A stretch of 64,000 nt of DNA, taken from Citrobacter braakii (GTDB lineage Bacteria > Pseudomonadota > Gammaproteobacteria > Enterobacterales > Enterobacteriaceae). Made by a program: the position numbers and the translations under genes. Positions 19,634 to 31,184 of this stretch are shown piece after piece. Location of the stretch: positions 310,001-374,000 of the forward strand of contig NZ_NAEW01000003.1 of the NCBI RefSeq assembly GCF_002075345.1. The letters run 5' to 3'. Under the pieces are notes generated by a model, which saw only the letters and a program-made list of their open reading frames with translations, ran no database searches and was not told the origin of the DNA. The stretch's first letter is position 1. Each line of letters begins with the position of its first letter.

Positions 19634-21313
19634 TCAGTGTAATGACAGGTATTCTGCGACCGGGCCAAGCGCCAGGGCAGGAACAAAGGTGAGAGCGCCA
19701 ACCAGTAACACCGTACCGATTAACAACCCGACAAACAGCGCGCCGTGGGTAGGTAGCGTGCCTGGGCTTGCTGGCTGGATCTTTTTACTGACCAGCGACC
19801 CGGCAATAGCCATCACGGGGATGATCACGCCGAAGCGACCGAAGAACATGCACAGGGCCAGCAGGCAGTTCCAGAACGGGCTATTGGCGCTTAATCCGGC
19901 AAAGGCGCTACCGTTGTTGTTCGAGGCAGACGACACGGCATACAGGACTTCACTAAAGCCGTGAGGACCTGGATTAAGCATGGCGCTGCGCCCGGCATCG
20001 CTCATCATGGCGATCGCTGTCCCGAGCAGGACCAGCGTAGGGGTGACCAGAATCGCCAGCGCGGTCATTTTCATTTCGCGCACGTCGATTTTCTTACCCA
20101 GATACTCCGGCGTACGGCCAATCATTAACCCGGCGATAAATACCGCCAGCAGCACGAACAGCAGCATGCCGTACAGACCTGAACCCACACCGCCGAAGAC
20201 CACTTCACCAATCTGCATCAGCCACATAGGTACCATGCCGCCCAGTGCGGTAAAGGAGTCATGCATCGCATCGACAGCCCCGCAGGATGCTGCCGTGGTG
20301 ACGACGGAAAAGAGACTCGTGGCCAGCACGCCAAAGCGGCTCTCCTTGCCCTCCATGTTGATATTGCTGTCGGCACCGAATGCCATCAGGTGCGGGTTGC
20401 CCTGAACTTCGGCCCACATCACGACGGCAACGCAGACCGCAAAAATCAGTGACATGGCCCACAGTAAGGTCCGCCCCTGACGACGATCGCCCACTACATC
20501 ACCAAAGGCAAAACACAGCGCGGTGGGAATTAAGAAAATAGCCAGCATCTGTACCAGATTGGTTAGTGCGGTTGGGTTTTCAAACGGATGCGATGAGTTA
20601 GCGTTAAAGAATCCCCCTCCGTTAGTGCCGAGCATCTTAATCGCTTCCTGTGAGGCGACTGGCCCCATTGGCAGCAGCTGTTTCACCCCTTCAAGGGTGG
20701 TGATGGGCTGATAAGGCAATATGTTTTGCAACGTACCTTGCTGAATGAAGAACAGGGCAATGAGCAACGCAATAGGGACGAGGATCCACAGCGTAATGCG
20801 AACCAGATCGACCCAAGCGTTGCCCAGCGTGTTCATACTCTGGCGTGTGAAAGCGCGGGTCAGGGCAAAAATCACCGCAATTCCGGTCGCCGCAGACAGG
20901 AAATTCTGCACAGTCAATCCAGCCATCTGGCTGAAATAGCTTAAGGTGGTTTCGCCAGCATAGGATTGCCAGTTGGTATTAGTGACAAAACTCACCGCCG
21001 TGTTGAGCGCCAGATCCCACGAAAGCCCTGGCAGTTGCTGGGGATTTAGCGGCAGCAAGTTTTGCGCCATTAGCATCGAAAACAGGACCAGCAGGCCCAG
21101 CGCATTGAGAGCAAGGATAGCCAGCAGATACTGCCGCCAGTTCATCTCCTGCTGCGAGATGCCCAGACCGCGCCAGAGTAAATGCTCCGCGCCAACCAGA
21201 CCCGGCAGGGGCGTATTGTTGATCAGTCGAGCCAGCCCAAATCCCAACGGTCTGGCGATGACAAATAGCACCAGCAAGAAACTGGCAATGAGTAAAAATC
21301 CTTGGGCTGCCAT
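19634..21313 (-). CDS. kdpA: KdpA, potassium-translocating subunit
   Basis: KdpA is the 559-residue channel-like subunit that selects K+; it belongs to the superfamily of K+ transporters with four pore repeats. Selectivity-filter segments include [29 protein letters not shown] and [10 protein letters not shown]. The start at 21313 (MAAQGFLL) overlaps the kdpF stop in a TGATG arrangement and gives the E. coli-type N-terminus; the frame is open upstream but includes all of kdpF out of phase. It is expressed from the KdpE-controlled promoter upstream of kdpF. Confidence 0.97.
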   Translation of the reverse strand: MAAQGFLLIASFLLVLFVIARPLGFGLARLINNTPLPGLVGAEHLLWRGLGISQQEMNWRQYLLAILALNALGLLVLFSMLMAQNLLPLNPQQLPGLSWDLALNTAVSFVTNTNWQSYAGETTLSYFSQMAGLTVQNFLSAATGIAVIFALTRAFTRQSMNTLGNAWVDLVRITLWILVPIALLIALFFIQQGTLQNILPYQPITTLEGVKQLLPMGPVASQEAIKMLGTNGGGFFNANSSHPFENPTALTNLVQMLAIFLIPTALCFAFGDVVGDRRQGRTLLWAMSLIFAVCVAVVMWAEVQGNPHLMAFGADSNINMEGKESRFGVLATSLFSVVTTAASCGAVDAMHDSFTALGGMVPMWLMQIGEVVFGGVGSGLYGMLLFVLLAVFIAGLMIGRTPEYLGKKIDVREMKMTALAILVTPTLVLLGTAIAMMSDAGRSAMLNPGPHGFSEVLYAVSSASNNNGSAFAGLSANSPFWNCLLALCMFFGRFGVIIPVMAIAGSLVSKKIQPASPGTLPTHGALFVGLLIGTVLLVGALTFVPALALGPVAEYLSLH

Positions 21314-21402
21314 CAGAACGCCTCCGCATTGATCAGGGCATAGACCAGGTAACCTAATAATAAAAAGACCAGCACAATGCCGGTTATCACGCCTGCACTC
21401 AC
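21313..21402 (-). CDS. kdpF: KdpF, 29-residue pump stabiliser
   Basis: A 29-codon frame with a GTG start reads [17 protein letters not shown] and continues to YALINAEAF. It is a single hydrophobic helix nearly identical to E. coli KdpF, which sits between KdpA and KdpB lipid-facing surfaces and stabilises the complex. GGAGG stands 6 bases before the start. The stop overlaps the kdpA ATG. Confidence 0.93.
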   Translation of the reverse strand: MSAGVITGIVLVFLLLGYLVYALINAEAF

Positions 21403-21480
21403 AGTGCACCTCCAGTGGCATAAATGTGATAACCAGAGCGTAGGTTTTTGCTTGCAAAGATTTCGCAAAAATCAGCGGGT

Positions 21481-21505
21481 GGGGTGTAAAAAAAGTATAA
21501 AAATG
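21481..21505 (-). promoter_or_regulatory. KdpE-binding box of the kdpFABC promoter
   Basis: On the minus strand a T-rich element ends in TTTTTTTACACCCC and begins CATTTTTATAC. It matches the KdpE footprint of the E. coli kdp promoter as I recall it and lies about 80-100 bases before kdpF. The surrounding 308-base gap to ybfA holds the kdp promoter and, on the other strand, the ybfA promoter; nothing else is visible in it. Confidence 0.82.
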
Positions 21506-21710
21506 GCAAAAACCATTATTTAACTAATGGTTAGTATTAATTTAACCTTTATGTAACTTAATTACGGTTTTATGCTAAACGGAGCATCAATAGATAAAAA
21601 TAAGTGGTCGGATGAGTAGCAAAATTACACACAAGGCGGTATTATTTTCATCAGTTAACCAAATTTATTTTTCCGGTGCTATTCACCGAACAGATATATG
21701 GGAGAGGATT

Positions 21711-21917
21711 ATGGACTTTTATAAAGAATATCCAGCACACATTGTTTTCTTGCGCCGTACCTTTGCCGTAGTGGCGGGCGTGCTGGCGCTACCGGTCATG
21801 CTGTTCTGGAAAGACCGCGCTCGTTTTTACAGCTACCTGCACCGCGTCTGGTCTAAAACCAGTGATAAACCGGTGTGGATGGAGCAGGCTGAAAAAGCCA
21901 CCTGCGATTTCTACTAA
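21711..21917 (+). CDS. ybfA: YbfA, small membrane protein
   Basis: A 68-residue protein of unknown function has one hydrophobic segment ([17 protein letters not shown]) after a short N-terminus, then a conserved [17 protein letters not shown] stretch. It closely matches E. coli YbfA. I start at 21711 because GGGAGAGG stands directly upstream; the frame is open to 21612. E. coli ybfA lies divergent from kdp, as here. A terminator follows. Confidence 0.88.
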   Translation: MDFYKEYPAHIVFLRRTFAVVAGVLALPVMLFWKDRARFYSYLHRVWSKTSDKPVWMEQAEKATCDFY

Positions 21918-21936
21918 GTTATCGTTCTTGCTCAAG

Positions 21937-21969
21937 AAAACCGCTCACAGTAATGTGGCGGTTTTTTTT
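21937..21969 (+). terminator. Terminator after ybfA
   Basis: AAAACCGC and GCGGTTTT pair around an inner CACA/TGTG stem, followed by T residues, 19 bases after the ybfA stop. Confidence 0.88.
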
Positions 21970-22041
21970 ATGCGCCGACGTCTACACTTGTCGGTGTAAT
22001 AGATAACGAGTGGCAATGATTAATTTATATCCGGGAGTATT

Positions 22042-23460
<1,419 letters not shown>

Positions 23461-23860
23461 GCATGGTGGATTTCAGCGTAATGCCTTCCAGCAGAATGAG
23501 AATGTGGTGATAGCGCTTGTAGAGCAACTGACCACGCTGCTACTTACTGGATGCGCTAATGACACGCAATTACAAGCGATGTTTAATTACATTCTACAAT
23601 CTGGCGATGAATCTCGCTTTAATGAGTTTATGCAAGAGATGACACAACGGATCCCCCAACACAAGGAGAGGCTGATGACTATTGCAGAGCGGTTACGGTT
23701 AGATGGATTACAGGAAGGTCTACAACAAGGACTACAACAAGGAAAACAAGAAGCGGCATTACGTATAGCGCAAACCATGTTGGAACAGGGAATAGAACGC
23801 GAAATGGTAAAACTGGTGACCGGTGTTTCAGAAGCGGATTTGGCTGTAAACCATTCATAA
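23461..23860 (+). pseudogene. C-terminal fragment of an Rpn-family nuclease/transposase (YhgA-like)
   Basis: Directly after the phrB stop, an open frame reads VIALVEQLTTLLLTG and continues through MLEQGIEREMVKLVTGVSE to a stop at 23860. This is the C-terminal region of Rpn (recombination-promoting nuclease, YhgA-like) proteins, including the glutamine-rich repeat LQEGLQQGLQQGKQE. The N-terminal PD-(D/E)XK nuclease domain is missing, and the frame has no suitable start of its own because it runs back into phrB in another phase. It is therefore probably a remnant left by recombination next to phrB. The AT content is higher than in phrB. Confidence 0.7.
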
Positions 23861-23865
23861 TCTCC

Positions 23866-23905
23866 AGAAAAACAGGCCCGAATCTTATCCCATCATCGGG
23901 CCTGT
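23866..23905 (-). terminator. Terminator of dtpD
   Basis: On the minus strand ACAGGCCCGA and TCGGGCCTGT pair around a 14-base loop and are followed by five T. The hairpin begins 4 bases after the dtpD stop and also separates dtpD from the convergent remnant. Confidence 0.85.
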
Positions 23906-23909
23906 AAAC

Positions 23910-25391
23910 TCAGGACTCTACCGCCAGCGGACGATTTCTGAACTTCAGCGACTGGTACAGCCAAATCAGCAGCACCAGCACCACACAGGCCAGCGCGCCC
24001 CAGGTTATTTCGCTAAAGACATCAATATATGCATTGATGGAATAGTTGATAGCGCCCGCTGAGTCAAACGAACCTTGTGAGGTCTGATCGGCGATAACGC
24101 CGGCCAGGTAGTTGGCGATGGCTCCGGAAAGCAGCATGTAAATACCCGTTAATACGCCGGTCACTCCTGGGATCTCGATACGTGTAATCTGAGACATAGC
24201 CACCGGATCGATAAACAGCTCGGCAAAGCCCATGACCGCCAGCCCCAATACCATCAGCGGCATGGAAGAGTGACCGTAAGCCGCAGACCAGCGGGCGCTC
24301 AAGGTCAGAATACAGAATCCGGCGCTCATTAAACCGAGGCCAAGGGCAAATTTACCCCAGATACGGACGGTACGATTACCGCTAACGCTTTCTTTGACCA
24401 CCCAGGCCAGCACGATACCGCACAGCATAACGGCAAAGGCGTTAACCGATTGGAACATCGCGGTAGGGACGGAATATCCCAGAATATCTCGGTTAACGAA
24501 GCGGTCGATATACAGGCTAATCGAACTGCCGCCCTGTTGAGCAAAGGCCCAGAACAACAGACTGAAGAAGGTCAGCGTAACGATAAGCCCCAGTTCTTTA
24601 CGCTGTTTCTGGGTCTGCGCCTGGCGGTAAATCTTCGCCAGAACCGCCAGACCAATAACAGTAGCAACGATCAGTGCGTAAACGGACCACTCTTTCCAGA
24701 ACAGAACGGTAATCAGCAGCGGTGCTGCAACCAGCAGAACTAATAACCAGGCCCAGTTTGGCAGCATATATTTTTTCGCACACAAGACGGCCTTGTTGAC
24801 GCCGGTGGTATGGGCGAAATGGCGATTACCGCATACGAAAATCACCAGCCCCGCCAGCATGCCAATCGCCGCCAGCGCAAAGCCCATCGCCCAGCTGTAC
24901 TCTTCCTGCACGTAGCCGCAGGCAATAGGCGCGATGATTGAACCAATATTACCGGCAGCGTAGAGCAGAGAGAATCCACCGTCACGGCGAGGGTCTTCAG
25001 GCTGATACAACTCGCCTAACAGGCAACTGATGTTGGATTTAAACAGACCGTAGCCACAGACAATAATCGCCAGCGACAAATAAAGGAACGCCGGGGCCAT
25101 TTCGCTGGCGCCCAATACCAGATGCCCCACAGCCATTAAAAATGCGCCGATCATCACCGCCATTCGATTGCCGAGCACTTTATCGGCCAGGTATCCCCCA
25201 AGAATGGGCGTGACGTAGACCAGCGAGCAGTAGGCGCTGAACAGTTCATATGCGTGATTATCGTCGTACTTAAGCTGGTTAGTGAGATACAGGATCAGCA
25301 ATGCACGCATGCCGTAAAAACTGAAGTATTCCCAAATTTGTAGCGCAACGACGTAATAAATCGCCCGTGGTTGAGATGCTTGTTTATTCAT
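23910..25391 (-). CDS. dtpD: DtpD, proton-dependent dipeptide permease
   Basis: DtpD is a 493-residue inner-membrane transporter of the POT/PTR family that takes up di- and tripeptides with protons. The family signature appears as [17 protein letters not shown] in helix 1, and 12-14 hydrophobic helices follow. The length equals E. coli DtpD (YbgH). It is divergent from ybgI across 289 bases, which hold the promoters of both genes. Peptide import fits the neighbouring pyroglutamate operon, since pcp releases pyroglutamate from such peptides. Confidence 0.96.
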   Translation of the reverse strand: MNKQASQPRAIYYVVALQIWEYFSFYGMRALLILYLTNQLKYDDNHAYELFSAYCSLVYVTPILGGYLADKVLGNRMAVMIGAFLMAVGHLVLGASEMAPAFLYLSLAIIVCGYGLFKSNISCLLGELYQPEDPRRDGGFSLLYAAGNIGSIIAPIACGYVQEEYSWAMGFALAAIGMLAGLVIFVCGNRHFAHTTGVNKAVLCAKKYMLPNWAWLLVLLVAAPLLITVLFWKEWSVYALIVATVIGLAVLAKIYRQAQTQKQRKELGLIVTLTFFSLLFWAFAQQGGSSISLYIDRFVNRDILGYSVPTAMFQSVNAFAVMLCGIVLAWVVKESVSGNRTVRIWGKFALGLGLMSAGFCILTLSARWSAAYGHSSMPLMVLGLAVMGFAELFIDPVAMSQITRIEIPGVTGVLTGIYMLLSGAIANYLAGVIADQTSQGSFDSAGAINYSINAYIDVFSEITWGALACVVLVLLIWLYQSLKFRNRPLAVES

Positions 25392-25680
25392 TCTTTTCTC
25401 GAAGTAAATGCCTCGCGACAGGCTGAACGTGCTGCGCGAGTGTGTTTCCTTAAAGTTTTAACTTTGATACAGATCTGATTATTTTTGCAATATGCTGTCT
25501 GATTGCATAAATATACATGAATTAGATCGCGTGGGGGTAAGCAAATTGCGTTCAAATCGGGTGTGATTGTTTCTTGATGTGTCAGTGAAATGTCTATCGA
25601 CGAACGCAAGCGGGGACGCTATTTTAACCTAAGCTGTGTTGCTGATTGGGCAGGCAGAATTTATGACTACGAGGACGATG

Positions 25681-26424
25681 ATGAAAAACACCGAACTGGA
25701 ACAACTGATCAACGACAAACTGAACAGCGCCGCCATTAGCGACTATGCGCCGAATGGTTTGCAGGTTGAGGGCAAAGAGACGGTGCATAAAATCGTGACC
25801 GGCGTGACCGCAAGTCAGGCGTTACTGGACGAGGCGGTACGTCTGCAGGCGGATGCGGTCATCGTTCATCACGGTTATTTCTGGAAAGGCGAATCTCCGG
25901 TTATTCGCGGTATGAAGCGCCATCGTCTGAAAACGCTGTTGGAAAATGATATCAACCTGTATGGCTGGCACCTGCCGCTGGATGCTCACCCGGAACTGGG
26001 TAATAACGCGCAACTGGCAGCGCTGTTGGGGATCACCGTCATGGGTGAAATCGAGCCGCTGGTGCCATGGGGAGAACTCTCCATGCCGGTTCCGGGGCTG
26101 GAGCTGGCATCGTGGATTGAAGCGCGTTTAGGCCGTAAACCGTTATGGTGCGGTGATACCGGGCCGGAAAAAGTTCAGCGCGTCGCCTGGTGTACAGGGG
26201 GCGGTCAGAGTTTCATTGATAGCGCAGCCCGGTTTGGTGTCGATGCCTTTATCACCGGTGAGGTTTCAGAGCAAACCATTCACTCAGCCCGCGAGCAAGG
26301 GTTGCATTTTTATGCTGCTGGTCACCATGCGACCGAACGCGGCGGCATTCGCGCATTGAGCGAATGGCTGAATGAAAATACCGATCTGGACGTAACCTTT
26401 ATCGATATTCCTAATCCAGCGTAA
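25681..26424 (+). CDS. ybgI: YbgI, NIF3-family metal-binding protein
   Basis: This 247-residue protein of the NIF3/DUF34 family forms a toroidal hexamer with a dinuclear metal site in E. coli. Metal ligands are visible as His63-His64 (VIVHHGYFW), an Asp in LPLDAH and a C-terminal H-x3-E (HHATERGG). Its biochemical role is not settled; roles in metal or cofactor handling have been suggested. The start at 25681 (MKNTELEQ) gives the E. coli length; earlier ATGs at 25636, 25663 and 25678 are in frame. It is the first gene of the run into pxpBCA, 15 bases before pxpB. Confidence 0.94.
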   Translation: MKNTELEQLINDKLNSAAISDYAPNGLQVEGKETVHKIVTGVTASQALLDEAVRLQADAVIVHHGYFWKGESPVIRGMKRHRLKTLLENDINLYGWHLPLDAHPELGNNAQLAALLGITVMGEIEPLVPWGELSMPVPGLELASWIEARLGRKPLWCGDTGPEKVQRVAWCTGGGQSFIDSAARFGVDAFITGEVSEQTIHSAREQGLHFYAAGHHATERGGIRALSEWLNENTDLDVTFIDIPNPA

Positions 26425-26439
26425 TAAAGAGGGACGAAA

Positions 26440-27096
26440 GTGCAGCGAGCGCGTTGTTATCTGTTAGGTGAAAGTGCGGTGGTTCTTGAGCTGGAACCTC
26501 CCATTACGCTGGCGACTCAGAAACGCATCTGGCGTCTGGCCCAGCGTCTGGTTGATGCCCCGAATGTGCTGGAAGCTATTCCGGGAATGAACAATATCAC
26601 GGTTACCCTGCGCGACCCGAAAACGCTGGCGCTGGATGCGATTGAACGCCTGCAGCGCTGGTGGGAAGAAAGTGAGGCGCTGGAGCCGGACTCGCGCTTT
26701 ATTGAAATTCCCGTGACCTATGGCGGTGAGTTCGGCCCCGATCTGGCAGAGGTCGCCCGGCACAGTGGATTAAGCGACAAGCAGGTCGTCGAACTTCATG
26801 CGTCGGTTGATTATGTGGTGTGGTTTATCGGTTTTCAGCCGGGATTTCCCTATCTCGGGAGCTTACCTGAACCGCTCCATACTCCGAGGCGTGCGGAACC
26901 GCGTCTGCTTGTTCCGGCAGGTTCTGTGGGTATTGGCGGATCCCAAACGGGGGTCTATCCGCTTTCCACGCCAGGCGGATGGCAATTGATTGGCCGTACC
27001 TCCGTTGCGTTATTTGATCCAAAACGGCAGGAGCCGATTCTGTTAAGGGCTGGCGATACCGTGCGTTTTGTCCCGCAGAAGGAGGGGATATGTTAA
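26440..27096 (+). CDS. pxpB: PxpB, 5-oxoprolinase subunit B
   Basis: PxpB (YgbJ-type KipI domain protein, E. coli YbgJ) is one of three subunits of the prokaryotic ATP-dependent 5-oxoprolinase, which opens pyroglutamate to glutamate. The 218-residue length is that of E. coli. The KipI-like domain contains [20 protein letters not shown] and [14 protein letters not shown]. The start codon is GTG at 26440 after a purine-rich stretch. It overlaps pxpC by 7 bases, so the subunits are made together. Confidence 0.96.
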   Translation: MQRARCYLLGESAVVLELEPPITLATQKRIWRLAQRLVDAPNVLEAIPGMNNITVTLRDPKTLALDAIERLQRWWEESEALEPDSRFIEIPVTYGGEFGPDLAEVARHSGLSDKQVVELHASVDYVVWFIGFQPGFPYLGSLPEPLHTPRRAEPRLLVPAGSVGIGGSQTGVYPLSTPGGWQLIGRTSVALFDPKRQEPILLRAGDTVRFVPQKEGIC

Positions 27097-28022
27097 ACAT
27101 CATTCGCGCTGGCATGTACACCTCAGTACAGGACGGGGGACGCCATAGTTTTCGTCAATCCGGAATCAGTCACTGTGGCGCGCTGGATAAACCGGCGCTG
27201 AACGTTGCTAATCTGCTGGTGGGTAATGATGCGAATGCCGCTGCGCTGGAAATCACACTGGGGCAGTTGGTGGTGGAATTTGAAACCGATGGCTGGTTTG
27301 CCCTGACCGGTGCGGGATGTGAAGCGCACCTGGATCGTACTCCCGTATGGAGCGGATGGCGGCTGCCGGTGAAAGCCGGGCAGCGTCTGACGCTAAAACG
27401 TCCACATCACGGCATGCGCAGCTATCTGGCGGTAGCGGGCGGTTTTGATGTGCCCGAAGTAATGGGCTCGCGCAGTACCGATCTCAAAGTCGGAATTGGC
27501 GGGCTGGAAGGGCGTCTGCTGCGCGATGGCGATCGGCTGCCAATTGGCGCATCGACCCGGCAATTCAGCGGGCCGCAGGGCGTAAAACAGCTGATGTGGG
27601 GCAACCATATTCGTGCGCTGCCCGGGCCTGAATACCAGGAGTTTGACGAAGTATCGCAGGCTTCTTTCTGGCGCTCCCCGTGGCAACTGAGTCCGCAAAG
27701 CAACCGTATGGGGTATCGCTTGCAGGGGCAGTCGCTGACGCGTACGACCGATCGCGAGCTATTGTCGCATGGTTTGCTCCCTGGCGTAGTGCAGGTTCCG
27801 CATAATGGTCAGCCCATCGTGCTGATGAACGATGCTCAGACGACGGGCGGCTATCCGCGTATCGCCTGTATCATCGAAGCAGATATGTATCATCTGGCGC
27901 AGATCCCGCTCGGCCAGCCGATCCATTTTGTGCAGTGTTCGCTGGAGGAAGCGCTTAAGGCGCGCCACGATCGGCAGCGTTATCTGGAACAGTTAACATG
28001 GCGACTTAACAATGAAAATTGA
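27090..28022 (+). CDS. pxpC: PxpC, 5-oxoprolinase subunit C
   Basis: PxpC (E. coli YbgK) is a 310-residue KipA/biotin-dependent-carboxylase-like protein that forms 5-oxoprolinase with PxpA and PxpB. It begins [22 protein letters not shown], the family's N-terminal signature, and has [20 protein letters not shown] in the middle and [16 protein letters not shown] near the C-terminus. GGAGG stands upstream of the ATG at 27090. Overlaps with pxpB (7 bases) and pxpA (11 bases) indicate coupled translation. Confidence 0.96.
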   Translation: MLNIIRAGMYTSVQDGGRHSFRQSGISHCGALDKPALNVANLLVGNDANAAALEITLGQLVVEFETDGWFALTGAGCEAHLDRTPVWSGWRLPVKAGQRLTLKRPHHGMRSYLAVAGGFDVPEVMGSRSTDLKVGIGGLEGRLLRDGDRLPIGASTRQFSGPQGVKQLMWGNHIRALPGPEYQEFDEVSQASFWRSPWQLSPQSNRMGYRLQGQSLTRTTDRELLSHGLLPGVVQVPHNGQPIVLMNDAQTTGGYPRIACIIEADMYHLAQIPLGQPIHFVQCSLEEALKARHDRQRYLEQLTWRLNNEN

Positions 28023-28746
28023 TCTCAACGCAGACCTCGGTGAGGGATGCCCTAACGATGCAGCGCTGCTGCAACTGGTGTCATCAGCCAACATCGCCTG
28101 TGGGTTTCACGCCGGTGATGCGCAGACGATGCTTTTAAGCGTGCGCGAAGCGCTAAAAAATGGCGTAGCGATAGGCGCGCATCCGAGTTTTCCGGATCGG
28201 GAAAATTTTGGCCGTAGCGCCATGACCCTGCCTGTGGAAACGGTGTATGCGCAGACGCTGTATCAAATTGGTGCGCTGGCTGCCATCACGCGTGCGCAGG
28301 GCGGCGTAATGCGTCATGTTAAACCGCACGGTATGCTTTATAACCAGGCGGCGAAAGATCCTCAGTTGGCGGATGCTATTGCTAAAGCGGTGTATGCCTG
28401 CGATTCGTCGCTGGTTCTGGTAGGACTGGCGGGAAGCGAACTGATTCGTGCCGGAGAACGCTATGGTCTGGTAACACGTCAGGAGGTTTTTGCCGATCGG
28501 GGTTATCAGGCGGATGGCAGTCTGGTGCCGCGCAGCCAGCCGGGCGCATTGATTGAGGATGAAGAGCAGGCGCTGGCGCAAACGCTAGAAATGGTGCAAT
28601 CCAGCAGAGTAAAAAGCCAGAGTGGAACGTGGGCGAGCGTGACAGCCCAGACGGTATGCATTCACGGGGATGGTGAGCACGCACTCGCTTTTGCCCGTCG
28701 CTTGCGAGCCGCATTCAATGCATGCAATATTCAAATTAGCGCATAA
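28012..28746 (+). CDS. pxpA: PxpA, 5-oxoprolinase subunit A
   Basis: PxpA (E. coli YbgL) is a 244-residue protein of the LamB/YcsF family. It begins [14 protein letters not shown] and has the metal-site-like stretch [16 protein letters not shown], with [14 protein letters not shown] following. With PxpB and PxpC it converts 5-oxoproline, ATP and water to glutamate. The length equals E. coli. In E. coli nei follows closely; here three genes (two membrane proteins and pcp) are inserted before nei. Confidence 0.96.
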   Translation: MKIDLNADLGEGCPNDAALLQLVSSANIACGFHAGDAQTMLLSVREALKNGVAIGAHPSFPDRENFGRSAMTLPVETVYAQTLYQIGALAAITRAQGGVMRHVKPHGMLYNQAAKDPQLADAIAKAVYACDSSLVLVGLAGSELIRAGERYGLVTRQEVFADRGYQADGSLVPRSQPGALIEDEEQALAQTLEMVQSSRVKSQSGTWASVTAQTVCIHGDGEHALAFARRLRAAFNACNIQISA

Positions 28747-28801
28747 ATTTATTCATACAAAACAATAATATATTACACAACAACATATACAGGACTGAAT
28801 T

Positions 28802-29524
28802 ATGGGAGAGGTAATTTCTCTCTGGCCATTGACGGGGATCGCCGTCATCGTGGTCGGATTTCTTTTACGTTTTAACCCGGTATTGGTGGTCATTATTGCC
28901 GGGATCGTCACGGGGCTGGCGGCGCATATGCCGGTAGCCACTATCCTTGAGAAGCTGGGTGAAGGTTTTCTTAACACCCGCAACCTGCCATTTATCCTGC
29001 TGATCCCGCTGGCGGTTATTGGCCTGCTGGAACGCCACGGACTCAAAGAGCGTGCTCAGGCGTGGATTGCAAAAATCCGCAGCGCCACCAGTGGTCGTCT
29101 GCTTATTGTCTATCTGTTCATTCGCGAAGCGACCGCTGCGTTAGGGTTGACCAGTCTGGGGGGGCATCCGCAGATGGTGCGTCCGCTGCTGGCGCCGATG
29201 GCGGAAGGAGCCGCAGAGAAAAATCACGGCGAGATACCTGGGGTGGTACGTTATCGTCTGCGCGCCATGTCAGCTGCGACCGATAACGTCGGACTGTTCT
29301 TCGGTGAAGATATCTTTGTTGCCTTCGGCGCCATCATTTTTATGCACAACTTTATGCTGGAGTCTGGTGGGATCCAGACCGAACCGCTGCATATTGCCTT
29401 GTGGGGGATCCCAACGGCAATTTGTGCATTCCTGATCCACGGTACGCGTCTGTGGCGTCTGGATAGCTATTTGCAACGTGAGGTGGCGAAAGCGAATGCC
29501 GCAGCGAAAGGGGGAGCGAAATGA
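28802..29524 (+). CDS. DUF969 membrane protein, candidate pyroglutamate transporter subunit
   Basis: A 240-residue membrane protein of the DUF969 family has about six hydrophobic segments, starting with WPLTGIAVIVVGFLLRFNPV and VVIIAGIVTGLAAHMPVA. Cytoplasmic loops include ERHGLKERAQAWIAKI and REATAALGLTSLGGHPQMV. AGGA precedes the ATG at 28802. It overlaps the following DUF979 gene by four bases (ATGA), so the two are probably subunits of one complex. Lying between pxpA and pcp, the pair plausibly imports pyroglutamate or pyroglutamyl compounds. That role is inferred from position, not from a known activity. Confidence 0.85.
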   Translation: MGEVISLWPLTGIAVIVVGFLLRFNPVLVVIIAGIVTGLAAHMPVATILEKLGEGFLNTRNLPFILLIPLAVIGLLERHGLKERAQAWIAKIRSATSGRLLIVYLFIREATAALGLTSLGGHPQMVRPLLAPMAEGAAEKNHGEIPGVVRYRLRAMSAATDNVGLFFGEDIFVAFGAIIFMHNFMLESGGIQTEPLHIALWGIPTAICAFLIHGTRLWRLDSYLQREVAKANAAAKGGAK

Positions 29525-30516
29525 ATTTTCAACAAAGCTATCTCTACTGGCTGGCGGGAGCGGTATTACTGATTGTGGCGCTGATGTCCTGGCAGGACAA
29601 AGCGAACCCGCGTCGCTTCACCACCGGCCTGTTTTGGGGCATATACGGCGTACTGTTTCTGCTTGGCGACTGGACATACTCGCTGTTTGGCGACAAACGC
29701 ACGGTGCATATTGCCGTTGGCGTCGCGGTAGTCGTGCTGGCCCTGATCGCCGGTTTTGGCGGCGTGAAGCTGGGAAGCTACCATCAACGAACGCAGCAAC
29801 AGCGCGAAGAAAGCGCCAGTCGCCTGGGTAATCGCCTGTTTTTCCCGGCGCTGGCAATTCCGGTGGTAACGGTTATTGGCGTGCTGATGTTCAACCATAT
29901 TCCGGGCTTACAGGATGCGCTGTTTGGGCCGGGTAATCACGCCACGCTGGTGACGCTCTTTTCCATGACCGCAGGCTCGTTGATTGGTCTGGCGATGGCG
30001 ATAAAAATGACCCATGAGCGGGTTCATCAACCGATTCAGGAGGCGCGCCGTCTGCTGGACTCCATCGGCTGGGCGTTCATCCTGCCGCAGATTTTGGCCA
30101 CGCTCGGGCTGTTGTTTACGGCAGCGGGCGTAGGCAGCGGTATTTCCTGGCTGACGCAAGAATACCTGGCGGTGGATAGCCGCTTTATCGCAGTGGCGGT
30201 GTACACCCTCGGCATGGCATTGCTGACGATGGTCATGGGCAATGCGTTTGCCGCTTTCCCGATCGTGACCGCTGGAATTGGGATTCCGATCCTCGTGCTG
30301 CAGCACGGCGGCAATCCGGCAGTAATGGCGGCAATTGGTATGTTCTCTGGCTATTGCGGGACGTTAATGACGCCGATGGCGGCAAACTTTAACATTGTTC
30401 CTGCAGCGCTGCTGGAGCTGCCGGATAAAAACGCGGTGATTAAAGCGCAGGTGCCAACCGGCATACTGCTGTTGCTGGTCAACGTGTTCCTGATGTATTT
30501 CCTGATGTTCTTGTAA
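29521..30516 (+). CDS. DUF979 membrane protein, partner of the DUF969 protein
   Basis: A 331-residue membrane protein of the DUF979 family has about nine hydrophobic segments, beginning YLYWLAGAVLLIVALMSW. A conserved helix region reads SRFIAVAVYTLGMALLTMV, followed by MGNAFAAFPIVTAGIGIP and GYCGTLMTPMAANFN. Its start overlaps the DUF969 gene by four bases and it ends 9 bases before pcp. As with its partner, a transport role for 5-oxoproline is the simplest reading of the operon. The paired families are transporter-like, but the substrate is not visible from sequence. Confidence 0.85.
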   Translation: MNFQQSYLYWLAGAVLLIVALMSWQDKANPRRFTTGLFWGIYGVLFLLGDWTYSLFGDKRTVHIAVGVAVVVLALIAGFGGVKLGSYHQRTQQQREESASRLGNRLFFPALAIPVVTVIGVLMFNHIPGLQDALFGPGNHATLVTLFSMTAGSLIGLAMAIKMTHERVHQPIQEARRLLDSIGWAFILPQILATLGLLFTAAGVGSGISWLTQEYLAVDSRFIAVAVYTLGMALLTMVMGNAFAAFPIVTAGIGIPILVLQHGGNPAVMAAIGMFSGYCGTLMTPMAANFNIVPAALLELPDKNAVIKAQVPTGILLLLVNVFLMYFLMFL

Positions 30517-30525
30517 GGAGACAGG

Positions 30526-31170
30526 ATGAAAACAGTACTCATCACGGGATTTGAACCCTTTGGCGGCGAGTCAGTTAACCCTTCCTGGGAAGTGGTCTCG
30601 GGCCTCGACAATGCTATCATCGGCGGATGCCGCATCGTTGCTCGCCAACTGCCGTGCGTCTTTGGCGAGTCTCTTGCCGTACTCAATGGTGCGATTGACG
30701 CGCTGTCGCCATCACTGGTGCTGGCGGTGGGGCAGGCGGGTGGGCGCACGGATATCACCGTGGAGCGCGTGGCGATCAACGTTGACGATGCGCGTATTGC
30801 GGATAATCAGGGTCAACAGCCGGTAGATGTGCCGATTGTGGCCGATGGTCCGGCGGCGTGGTTTAGTTCGTTGCCGATCAAAGCGATGGTTGTTGCCATG
30901 CGCAACGCGGGAATTCCGGCTTCGGTTTCCCAGACCGCGGGCACTTTCGTGTGTAACCACGTGATGTATGGCCTGCTGCATAAACTACGTGACGTTCCGG
31001 CGGTGAAGGGAGGATTTATTCATATTCCTTATTTGCCGCAACAGGCTGCACAGCACCCCGGGGCGCCAAGTATGGCTGCGGACACGGTGCGCCGGGCGCT
31101 GGAAGTCGCGATTGCCACCGCGTTGCAGGTGGAGAGTGATATCGCAGTGACGGGCGGTGCAACACATTAA
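30526..31170 (+). CDS. pcp: Pcp, pyrrolidone-carboxylate (pyroglutamyl) peptidase I
   Basis: Pcp removes N-terminal pyroglutamate from peptides and proteins. The 214-residue protein is a C15-family cysteine peptidase: the N-terminus is [16 protein letters not shown], and the catalytic triad is visible as Glu80 (ITVERVA), Cys143 (GTFVCNHV) and His166 ([10 protein letters not shown]). It begins 9 bases after the DUF979 gene with AAGGAG upstream. Its product, free 5-oxoproline, is the substrate of PxpABC encoded in the same operon, so the genes form a complete release, (probable) transport and ring-opening route to glutamate. Confidence 0.95.
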   Translation: MKTVLITGFEPFGGESVNPSWEVVSGLDNAIIGGCRIVARQLPCVFGESLAVLNGAIDALSPSLVLAVGQAGGRTDITVERVAINVDDARIADNQGQQPVDVPIVADGPAAWFSSLPIKAMVVAMRNAGIPASVSQTAGTFVCNHVMYGLLHKLRDVPAVKGGFIHIPYLPQQAAQHPGAPSMAADTVRRALEVAIATALQVESDIAVTGGATH

Positions 31171-31184
31171 AAAAGGACAGTATT

